From Chloroflexota bacterium (GTDB lineage Bacteria; Chloroflexota; Anaerolineae; Anaerolineales; Villigracilaceae), in assembly GCA_021824575.1 (NCBI GenBank), contig JAKAKJ010000084.1, positions 56,964-120,963 on the forward strand: DNA of 64,000 nt, given 5' to 3'. Shown here piece by piece: positions 29,663 through 37,740 of this stretch. The position numbers and the translations under genes are program-made. The stretch's first letter is position 1. Each line of letters opens with the position of its first letter. Under the pieces are notes generated by a model. It had not been told where the DNA came from. It searched no databases and worked only from the letters and a program-made list of their open reading frames with translations.

Positions 29663-30781
29663 TTATTTTTCCAACAACATGCCAGCCAACAACGCCGTGC
29701 GCGGCGCGAGACTTGGAATGTGAATGTACTCCAAATCTTTTTGATGCGCGTCCGCGCCTGCGGCGCCGAATCCATCCAGCGTGGGCGCGAGCTTCGATGT
29801 GAAATTGCCGTCCGAGCCGCCGCCCACGCGCGCCGCGCCGACATTGAATCCGAGTCCGTTCGCGATGTGCTGTGCCTTTTCCAAAAGTTGATATGTACCG
29901 TCCGATGGTTCCATGGGCGGACGATTGAGTCCGCCGCTGATTTCATAACGCGTCCCTTCGAGCGGCTGAATGGCGCGCAAGGCTGCATCAACGCGCTCCG
30001 CTTCGGGCGCGGACCAGATGCGTAAATCCACTTCGAGAGTCGCGTTATCGGCAACAACGTTCGACACCGTCCCGCCGCGAATTACGTTCGGTCCGAGTGT
30101 TGTGCCTTTTTCCAAATCCTGAAGCTGGATGATTTCACTGATCAAATGCGCCGCGCTGACGATGGCATTTCTGCCTTTCTCCGGCTCGACGCCTTGATGT
30201 GCGGCTTTGCCATAAACCCGAATTTTATAATCACCAACACCTTTGCGCGCGACCTTCAAATCGCCATTCATAAATGGAGGTTCGAGCACCAGCACGGCTT
30301 TTGCGCCTCTCGCCAAACCTTCGATGAATGGACGGCTGACTGCTGAGCCCACTTCTTCATCGGGCGTCAAAAGAAGATCAACTGTGCAGGCTGGTTTTTG
30401 TCCAAGTGCCTGAATGGTGCGTAAAGCCCAAACAGCCTGCACGGCTCCGGCTTTCATGTCATAAGCTCCGGGGCCGTAGGCGCGATCATCTTTGATAGAC
30501 CAAATTTCCTCCCACGTGCCAATCGGGTAAACGGTATCCATGTGCGCGAGCAGAATAACGCGCTCACTGCTTTGACCTTGAATCTGAGCATGCAGCACAT
30601 CGCCAATTTCGTTCGTGTGGCGCTTGACCGTTCCCATCGAACCAAGCCAGCTTTGCACAACATCTTGGACTTGATTGATCCCGTCTTTGTAGTTCGATGG
30701 CGATTCGACCCGCACCAGCTTTTCGATATCAGACAGAATATCGTTCGTGTGATCTTTGAGATATTCGAGAATATCTTTCAT
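29663..30781 (-). CDS. M20 family metallopeptidase
   Basis: VRVESPSNY, VILLAHMDTVYPIGTW, YDMKAGAVQAVWALR, LLTPDEEVGS. Confidence 0.93.
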   Translation of the reverse strand: MKDILEYLKDHTNDILSDIEKLVRVESPSNYKDGINQVQDVVQSWLGSMGTVKRHTNEIGDVLHAQIQGQSSERVILLAHMDTVYPIGTWEEIWSIKDDRAYGPGAYDMKAGAVQAVWALRTIQALGQKPACTVDLLLTPDEEVGSAVSRPFIEGLARGAKAVLVLEPPFMNGDLKVARKGVGDYKIRVYGKAAHQGVEPEKGRNAIVSAAHLISEIIQLQDLEKGTTLGPNVIRGGTVSNVVADNATLEVDLRIWSAPEAERVDAALRAIQPLEGTRYEISGGLNRPPMEPSDGTYQLLEKAQHIANGLGFNVGAARVGGGSDGNFTSKLAPTLDGFGAAGADAHQKDLEYIHIPSLAPRTALLAGMLLEK

Positions 30782-30819
30782 TGCGACTCCGTAAAAGGGA
30801 TGCGGCTGATTGTAGCGCA

Positions 30820-30861
30820 AAACAAAACCGTGACCATTTTCCTTTGGTCGCGGTTTTGTTT
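30820..30861 (-). terminator. Stem-loop downstream of the HNH-like gene
   Basis: AAACAAAACCGTGACCA (30820-30836)/TGGTCGCGGTTTTGTTT (30845-30861), one mismatch; T-rich on minus strand. Confidence 0.7.
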
Positions 30862-30950
30862 CTTGTCATGAATCTTACGAAAAGGGCGAGAAAATTCGTA
30901 TCAATTCGTGACATCGTACTCGAAGAGTAAATCCGCGGCTGGAAACTCTC

Positions 30951-31523
30951 TTACTTATCCGGCATGGACTGATATACCGACATCCAGTCGTGTGCGATTT
31001 CGTACTGCGCTTGTTGTAAAGATATTGCGCCGCTGCAAACCTGGTCATGCAAATAATTTTCGACTTTGTCTTTTTCGTGGAAACCCGGACGCGGTTCGGC
31101 GGGTTCAGGCCATAAATTGGCAATGCTATTGGAGCCGCCAAGTTCAAGCGAGATCAAATGGTCAACTTCGTATTGCCCGGCTGTATGGGATTTAACCCCA
31201 TATTCGGCATAAACCTGATTCTTCTCTGATTCGGGCACATTTCTCACGTTCGACGAATAGCCGGGGACGCAAATCTTGTCCACGGTTGCATCGGGAAAGA
31301 TCGCGCCGGGTGTGCAATCCGGATCGGGCAGCGCGTTTTGCGAGACACAGCCAGATGTCTTTGTGCGCCGGCCGAGGCTTCCTGTGCCGGTATCCGATGT
31401 GGGTGGTTGAGCGGGCGGCTGGGTCGCTGACTGGCTGGTGGTTGCGCCAGTCACGACGCTGCACGCGAAAATGATCATTGCGCTAACAACAAACATCGTA
31501 AAAATCATGGCCTGGTTTTTCAT
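30951..31523 (-). CDS. Putative lipoprotein with HNH-nuclease-like domain
   Basis: FACSVV lipobox; YEVDHLISLELGGSNSIANLWPEP HNH-like core. Confidence 0.75.
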   Translation of the reverse strand: MKNQAMIFTMFVVSAMIIFACSVVTGATTSQSATQPPAQPPTSDTGTGSLGRRTKTSGCVSQNALPDPDCTPGAIFPDATVDKICVPGYSSNVRNVPESEKNQVYAEYGVKSHTAGQYEVDHLISLELGGSNSIANLWPEPAEPRPGFHEKDKVENYLHDQVCSGAISLQQAQYEIAHDWMSVYQSMPDK

Positions 31524-31529
31524 CTTGAA

Positions 31530-31865
31530 TTATCCTTTTACAATTAAAGCTGATTGATCGCGGAACATTTCCTCTGCGACTTCGTTCAATTCGGGCCGGA
31601 TGTTCATTACTACGAAAACTTTTCCTTTGATAACAGCATCCCTGCAAATCTCTGCGTTTTCTCTGGAGACGCCAAGTTTGGTCAACCTCTCCGCCAGTTT
31701 TTCCGGCGCGGCGCCTTTGAGCGGACCAACGTCTTTTGCCACCGCGTTTCGCTGTTTGATGTCCGCGTAGATGACCGAGATATCATTCAGGTTGAAGTCG
31801 GCTTCGGAAAGATTGTTCAACAAACTTTCGGTTCTCGACAAATTTTCCAAAACAGCCAGGATCAT
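31530..31865 (-). CDS. General stress protein / heat-induced stress protein YflT-like domain (tentative)
   Basis: ILAVLENLSRTESLLNNLSEADFNLNDISVIYAD...LTKLGVSRENAEICRDAVIKGKVFVVM. Confidence 0.6.
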   Translation of the reverse strand: MILAVLENLSRTESLLNNLSEADFNLNDISVIYADIKQRNAVAKDVGPLKGAAPEKLAERLTKLGVSRENAEICRDAVIKGKVFVVMNIRPELNEVAEEMFRDQSALIVKG

Positions 31866-31897
31866 TTTCTCCTCACAATTCTTGTGCCGGCAAATTT

Positions 31898-33115
31898 CTA
31901 TTCGCCCAGCAATTGAATCATATCTGATGCGAGATTGTCAATATATTGCCCGTTCGTGAGCAGGACAAAACCGGAGCTGCCGTCACGCAAAAATGAAATG
32001 TAACTTGAAAAGCCAGGTGTGACGCCAGACTTCCAAATCCGAGCCTGCGGACTATCGGGCCGGACGAGATCCCAGCCTAGCCCCGCACCCGTTCCGGGAT
32101 TTCGGCCCTGCGCGGCGGACGTCTGCGCGAGTTTCAATTCCGGGCTGAGAGGGGTCGAATTTGGCCGCATGTTGGCAACCAGAAAGCGCGCCATGTCGTT
32201 GAGCGTCGAATGCAAATATCCTGCCGGGCCCATCGCACCGCTCTGCGGAAAATAATCTGCGGGCGAGTCGTCATATTGATGGCCGCGCGCCAACCGGCTT
32301 TGTTGGTCGGCGGAAAGGCTCATGGTTGTGTCCATTAATCCGAGCGGCTTGCTGACGGAATCAAATTCGAGTTCGCCGTAATCTTTTCCAGCCTGGCGCG
32401 CGAGAATATCGCCGAGCAGTTCATAACCATAATTCGAATACACATATTCCGAGCCGGGCGCGTAATCAAGCCGGATGCTGTCCAGATACGTGTAAAGATC
32501 ATTTGGATCATCGGATTGGGCATCGCGCGGCAGGCCGGATCGGTGGGTGGCGAGGTCCACTATTTTGATTGGAATCCCTTTGAATGTCGGAGCCTGAATT
32601 CCATCTGGCAGATAATTTTGAATCGGGTCGTCCAGTTTGACCGTCCCGGCTTCGATGGCTTGCGCCAGCATGATTCCGGTAAACACTTTCGTAATCGAAC
32701 CGATTTCATATTCAGTATCCGACGTGATGGGCTGTTTGTCTTCGTTGCCTGTCAATCCGTAATTGAGAAACATGACCTGCAATTGATCAATTTGCGGATT
32801 GCGGATGGCGAGCGCGATGGACAAACCCGAATTGTGACTTTGGTTCATGAACTTCGCGGCGAGGCGGTCAACCTGCGCTTTGAGTTCGTCATCGTTGAAC
32901 AACAAAAGTTGGATCGTGGGAATCGGCGTGATCGTCGGCGTAGCTGTCGGCGTGGAGGTCGGGGATGGCGTGTCGGTGGGCTTGGCGGTTTCGGTAACGG
33001 GAGCCGCTGTCGGCGCGGAGGGAGACGGAGTCTGCGTCAACGCGGCGGATGCCGCGTCGCAGGCGGTCAGGTTGATCATCAGCAAGATTAACAGCAGAAG
33101 CAATGGTTTTCGCAT
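31898..33115 (-). CDS. Beta-lactamase family serine hydrolase, lipoprotein
   Basis: LTAC lipobox; YEIGSITKVFTGIML (SxxK); YSNYGYELLG (YxN). Confidence 0.93.
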   Translation of the reverse strand: MRKPLLLLLILLMINLTACDAASAALTQTPSPSAPTAAPVTETAKPTDTPSPTSTPTATPTITPIPTIQLLLFNDDELKAQVDRLAAKFMNQSHNSGLSIALAIRNPQIDQLQVMFLNYGLTGNEDKQPITSDTEYEIGSITKVFTGIMLAQAIEAGTVKLDDPIQNYLPDGIQAPTFKGIPIKIVDLATHRSGLPRDAQSDDPNDLYTYLDSIRLDYAPGSEYVYSNYGYELLGDILARQAGKDYGELEFDSVSKPLGLMDTTMSLSADQQSRLARGHQYDDSPADYFPQSGAMGPAGYLHSTLNDMARFLVANMRPNSTPLSPELKLAQTSAAQGRNPGTGAGLGWDLVRPDSPQARIWKSGVTPGFSSYISFLRDGSSGFVLLTNGQYIDNLASDMIQLLGE

Positions 33116-33240
33116 TCGCCAGATTATAAAGCGCAAACGCGGCGTTCAGCCGGACTTGAGGCATGACCCACTGGAAATGGGATGGCGGTTTGTGCTACAT
33201 TAGAAGTGGGAAGGGCGCCCTGTTTGAAAGGAGGCGGAAG

Positions 33241-34131
33241 ATGACCCCGAAGAAGCGGTTGAGTATCCTTCTGGCTGATGACGGATCGCAGCATGCTCAG
33301 GCCGCGGTTGATTTGCTTGGCGAACTCTCATTGCCGCCCAAGAGCCGAGTCACGGATCTGCGCGTCTTCACGCCAGATCAGATTCCCGGCATCCCGGACT
33401 TTGAGAACGCCCTGGGAAAAACGAAAGAACAGCTTTTGCAAATGGGGATAGCGACTGAAACCAATCTGGTGCTTGGCGAGCCTGCAGAAAAAATCATCGA
33501 AATTGCCGAGACGGATCAGCCAGACCTGATTGTGATTGGGGCGAAAGGATTGCGTTCCACTCTCGGTATCCTGCTGGGCGGCGTGGCGCAGCAGGTTGTG
33601 GAATATGCCTGCTGTCCCGTGCTGATCGTGCGCGCACCGTTTCGAGGTTTGCGGCGCATCTTAATCGTCACCGATGGATCGTCGAGCGCGCGACAGGCCG
33701 CACATTATCTAGCCAGGTTTCCACTGCCCAAAAATGCGGATGTACGTGTGATGCACGTAATGCCACCAGAGCAGCACCCGATCATGATGACGTCACTCGG
33801 AGGAGTCTGGCAGACAGCGTATATAGAGCAGGCCATCGTTGACGAGGCGGCTGCCGTGCTTGAAAAGCAGAAGCGTAAAGGGGAGGCGCTTCTCAAACGG
33901 ACCTGTGACCTGCTTCAGCGCAATGGAATTGCAGCCACATCGGTTCTGGAACGCGGCGACGCGGCGACTGAGATTATCGAATATGTCAAAGCCAATAATG
34001 TGGATTTGATCGTGGCAGGATCACGCGGTTTGAGCCAGTTCAAGGGCTGGTGGATGGGAAGCGTTTCGCGCAAGCTCATCCATTATTCGAATTGCTCGGT
34101 GCTGATCGTGAAAGCGCCGGGAAAGGAGTAA
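33241..34131 (+). CDS. Tandem universal stress protein (UspA) domains
   Basis: LIVIGAKGLRSTLGILLGGVAQQVVEYACCPVLIV and LIVAGSRGLSQFKGWWMGSVSRKLIHYSNCSVLIV; aaaggagg upstream. Confidence 0.94.
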   Translation: MTPKKRLSILLADDGSQHAQAAVDLLGELSLPPKSRVTDLRVFTPDQIPGIPDFENALGKTKEQLLQMGIATETNLVLGEPAEKIIEIAETDQPDLIVIGAKGLRSTLGILLGGVAQQVVEYACCPVLIVRAPFRGLRRILIVTDGSSSARQAAHYLARFPLPKNADVRVMHVMPPEQHPIMMTSLGGVWQTAYIEQAIVDEAAAVLEKQKRKGEALLKRTCDLLQRNGIAATSVLERGDAATEIIEYVKANNVDLIVAGSRGLSQFKGWWMGSVSRKLIHYSNCSVLIVKAPGKE

Positions 34132-34135
34132 TCTC

Positions 34136-34411
34136 ATGGAAATCGAAGTTGGTCGTGTGACCCATTTTTACAACCATCTCTGTGTTGCGGTTCTGTCGCT
34201 GAAAATTGGATTGAAGATCGGTGATACGATTCATATCCTTGGACACCAGACGGATTTTACGCAGCGCGTGAATTCAATGGAAATTGAACATCATAATGTG
34301 GTACTTGTGAAGCCGGGCGAAGACGTGGCAATCAAAGTCATCGAACCCGTTCGCGTAAACGATATAGTTTACAGAGTCGTCCAGGGAACCGCCGAACCCA
34401 TCGCGGCCTGA
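34136..34411 (+). CDS. Translation elongation factor domain 2-like small protein
   Basis: VGRVTHFYNHLCVAVLSLKIGLKIGDTIHILGHQTDFTQRVNSMEIEHHNV. Confidence 0.8.
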   Translation: MEIEVGRVTHFYNHLCVAVLSLKIGLKIGDTIHILGHQTDFTQRVNSMEIEHHNVVLVKPGEDVAIKVIEPVRVNDIVYRVVQGTAEPIAA

Positions 34412-34426
34412 ATTGGTTTTGCCTCT

Positions 34427-35023
34427 TTACCACTTTTCCCGGTGGAGATATTCCGCGTCCGGTTTCCGCCCGCGCTTCAATGACGGCGACGGGACATCTT
34501 GCGCGCGGTAACCAATCCCGATCACGCCGACTGGGGTAACTTCGGCTGGAATATTTAATAACTTTCGCAGCGCATCCAAATCTTTTGATCCAGCAAAGGC
34601 CGCGCCTAGGCCTTCGTCCACCGCGGCGAGCAGGGCAATCATCACAGCGCAGCCGATGTCCATGAACCAGTACGGCACGGGCCAGACGATCTCTGTCCCG
34701 TCTTCATTGACTTTATCTTTTTCCTGATATCGGCGATGGTAGGCGGCTTCGTTGGCGCATGGGATCAACAAAACGGGCGCTTTGGATATAAAAGGGTCGA
34801 AACCGCTTTTGACATATTCTTCTTCCTCGCAAGTTTTCGCAATGGCCTTCTTCAATTCAAGCTGCGTGACGACGACGAAGGATTGTCCTTGCGTAAAACC
34901 GGCGCTCGGCGCGTGGCGCGTTAGTTCGATAATGCGGTCAATTTTTTCCGGTTCGATGGGACGGTCCGAAAAATTTCGGACCATCCGTCTTTTGATGACG
35001 GCATCGCGGAATTCCATTTGCAT
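34427..35023 (-). CDS. Nitroreductase family protein
   Basis: DAVIKRRMVRNFSDRPIEPEKIDRIIELTRHAPSAGFTQGQ; GLGAAFAG. Confidence 0.93.
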   Translation of the reverse strand: MQMEFRDAVIKRRMVRNFSDRPIEPEKIDRIIELTRHAPSAGFTQGQSFVVVTQLELKKAIAKTCEEEEYVKSGFDPFISKAPVLLIPCANEAAYHRRYQEKDKVNEDGTEIVWPVPYWFMDIGCAVMIALLAAVDEGLGAAFAGSKDLDALRKLLNIPAEVTPVGVIGIGYRAQDVPSPSLKRGRKPDAEYLHREKW

Positions 35024-35026
35024 TTC

Positions 35027-35299
35027 CTATTCTTTCGATAGATGACCACCCGCTTCAGCTTGATCCAAGACTTCGAGAATCGTTCGGACTAAATCCCGGG
35101 CGGCGGAGGCGCTCAATTCAACGGCGACCCGGCTCGAGGGTCCGAGCGTGGCGTTCACAAAGTCAATGTTGAGCGCATGCTCGAACGGCGCATTGAATGG
35201 GTGATCGTACGAAACGTTGGCTTGATCCAAAGATATCCATTCATTGTTGACTTTGCCGCTGCCTTCGACTTTTATGTTTTCAACGATCATTGTACACAT
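35027..35299 (-). CDS. Conserved hypothetical protein
   Basis: ORF with good coding content immediately upstream of nitroreductase; start may be 35290. Confidence 0.65.
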   Translation of the reverse strand: MCTMIVENIKVEGSGKVNNEWISLDQANVSYDHPFNAPFEHALNIDFVNATLGPSSRVAVELSASAARDLVRTILEVLDQAEAGGHLSKE

Positions 35300-35316
35300 G
35301 ATGAACTCCTTTTACG

Positions 35317-35404
35317 ATGTCATTCTGATGAGCAAGGCGACGGAGAATCTCGGTGATGCCAATTCAGACAAAAGCGGGACTCTTCGCTGCGCTCAGAGTG
35401 ACAT
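35317..35404. repeat. MITE/REP-like element with ATGTCATTCTGA / TCAGAGTGACAT ends
   Basis: Terminal inverted repeats 35317-35328 and 35393-35404; internal actcttcgctgcgctcagagtg. Confidence 0.65.
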
Positions 35405-35410
35405 AAAGCC

Positions 35411-36166
35411 TCACGCTAAATACTTTTCCAGAAACGCAAAGACTTTTTGCCAGCCGTCCACGGCTTGTTCCTGCCGATACATGGGGCGGTGATAATAAAA
35501 GAATCCATGGCCTGCGCCCGCGTAACGGTGAAACTCGTAATTCTTTTGATATTTCTTGAGTTCCGCTTCATGGATGTTTACCTGCTCAGGCGATGGACTG
35601 GAATCATCGTTGCCGAACAGACCCAAAATGGGACAGGACAAATCTTTTGTGTAATCCAATGGCGCGACTGGCGTCTTTGGAGAAAGTTGCTCGGGTTTCA
35701 TCACAACGTTGCCGCCCCAACAATCCACCAGCGCGTCGAAGCCGGGCGCGCGGCAAGCCGCGAGATAAGCATGGCGTCCGCCGGAGCATGTGCCGAACAC
35801 GCCGACTTTTCCGTTGCAGTTATTCAGCGCGCGGACAACTTTCATTGCGCCCGCCAAATCGCCGACAACCTGATCGTCCGACACCCCGCCCTCTGCGCGG
35901 ACCTTAGCCGCGATATCTTCCGGCGTTCCATGTCCCGCACGGAAAAACAAATTTGGCGAGATGGCAATGTAGCCGTGAAGTGCAAATTTGAACGACGTCT
36001 CGCGGTACCATGCGTCCCAGCCGGGCATGTGATGTGCCAGCACGATCGCCGGGAACTTACCTTCGCCCAGCGGTTGTGCCATGTAGGCGTTGATTGTGTC
36101 GCCGTTCGCGCCGGTCAATGTGACCGTTTCCGCGTGGACGCCTTCGTATTGGTCGGTGGTGTACAT
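35411..36166 (-). CDS. Dienelactone hydrolase family protein
   Basis: FPAIVLAHHMPGWDAWYRE; VGVFGTCSGGRHAYLAAC; GAGHGFFYYHRPMYR. Confidence 0.92.
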   Translation of the reverse strand: MYTTDQYEGVHAETVTLTGANGDTINAYMAQPLGEGKFPAIVLAHHMPGWDAWYRETSFKFALHGYIAISPNLFFRAGHGTPEDIAAKVRAEGGVSDDQVVGDLAGAMKVVRALNNCNGKVGVFGTCSGGRHAYLAACRAPGFDALVDCWGGNVVMKPEQLSPKTPVAPLDYTKDLSCPILGLFGNDDSSPSPEQVNIHEAELKKYQKNYEFHRYAGAGHGFFYYHRPMYRQEQAVDGWQKVFAFLEKYLA

Positions 36167-36411
36167 ATAAAGCCTCCTTGTGTATTTACGGGAAGTTGTT
36201 GTTGGTTTCGTTGATTATATTCACAAACTGTATTATTTTGCGGGATGCATTCCAAGTCATCTTTCAGCGGGGGAATATTATTCATTGGCTATGTGTTTCA
36301 GAGTCTTCGCACGGGCGTTGGCGTCCTTCAAGATTTGGTCTATACTCATAATAATTTATATTTCCTGCGGCTGCCGCTTCTGATTGTTTGCCGCCCTTCT
36401 GAGGAGCAACC

Positions 36412-37518
36412 ATGTCACAAAATCTGTTTGCCTTCGAGAAAAATCAACGCAGGCGGACTCTAAATATCATTATCTGGACAGCATTGATTGTAGCGGTTGC
36501 GCTTGGGTTTTTTGATATTCAATTCCGAACATGGGCATCAGTAATAGCCCTTTTCAGCATGGCACTTCTTTGTATTCCCATCCTCATTCTAAATTCAAGG
36601 GGACATTTTGACATATCTGCTTTGCTTTTGAGCATGGTAGTGCTCGGCGTTATTAGTTTCAATTTGTATGATGGTGACGGCGCACATGATCCGGGGATTC
36701 TGGCCTATCCGATATTTATCATGATCGGAACGCTGGTATTCGGAAAGAAGGCCGCGCCGTTCTTTGCCATCACGGCAGTTGGTTCTTTGACATTGATCGT
36801 GTATCTGGAGGTTTTCCGGTATATCCATCCGAAGATTGGCCCTACAACCTTTGGAATTCTGATTCCGATGATTACTCTCTTGCTGGCCGCATCCGCAATC
36901 ATCTGGACCATTGTCTATAATATAGAGATGAATTTGGGACGTGCCCGGGAGTCTGAGGCCGAACTTCGTAAGAATTACGATTTGACTTTGGAAGCGTGGG
37001 CCAAAGTTATGGAATACCGGGACAGGGAAACGGCAGGTCATAGTCGAAGGTTGGTTGATCTAAGTGTTCGGTTGGCACAAGCATTAGGTCTGGGCGAAGA
37101 GGAACTTACCCAACTTCGGCGTGGGGCGTTGCTTCACGATATCGGCAAACTGGCAGTCCCGGATGAAATACTTCTAAAACCTTCTGCGTTGAGTGAAGAG
37201 GAGAGGAAGATCATTCAAAAGCATCCGGTGTATGCGAAAGAAATGCTTTCTGAGATTCCCTTTCTCCAGCCATGTATTAGTGTCGCATACAGTCATCACG
37301 AACGCTGGGATGGAAAAGGGTATCCGGAGGGGTTGAAGGGCGAAGAAATACCTGTGCTGGCTCGCGTCTTTGCGGTTGTAGACACCTGGGATGCCTTGAG
37401 ATCGGAAAGAACATACCGCCCTGCATGGACTAAAGAAGATGTGGCTGCCTACTTGCAGCAGAATGCAGGGACGATATACGATCCCCGCATGGTTGAAGTG
37501 TTTCTTGGAATGATCTAG
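36412..37518 (+). CDS. Membrane HD-GYP domain protein
   Basis: N-terminal TM region; HDIGKLAVPDEILLKP; HHERWDGKGYPEGLKGEEIP; gaggagcaacc SD. Confidence 0.92.
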   Translation: MSQNLFAFEKNQRRRTLNIIIWTALIVAVALGFFDIQFRTWASVIALFSMALLCIPILILNSRGHFDISALLLSMVVLGVISFNLYDGDGAHDPGILAYPIFIMIGTLVFGKKAAPFFAITAVGSLTLIVYLEVFRYIHPKIGPTTFGILIPMITLLLAASAIIWTIVYNIEMNLGRARESEAELRKNYDLTLEAWAKVMEYRDRETAGHSRRLVDLSVRLAQALGLGEEELTQLRRGALLHDIGKLAVPDEILLKPSALSEEERKIIQKHPVYAKEMLSEIPFLQPCISVAYSHHERWDGKGYPEGLKGEEIPVLARVFAVVDTWDALRSERTYRPAWTKEDVAAYLQQNAGTIYDPRMVEVFLGMI

Positions 37519-37740
37519 GATTGCCGGTTGATGGTGGTGAGAAAGTAAGTGATGCGCTTCGTACAGCGAGATAGCATCTCGCCCTATGGCACTGACTTGT
37601 ATGCCAGTACCTGCCAGTTCGTGTTTTTGAAACCGCTAAATCCACTTTCCACATATCACGCACTATTCTTTACTTACCACTTACCATTCCCCATTCCCAT
37701 CATTGGTATAATTCCCCAACTTCAAACATCTGGAGAACGA

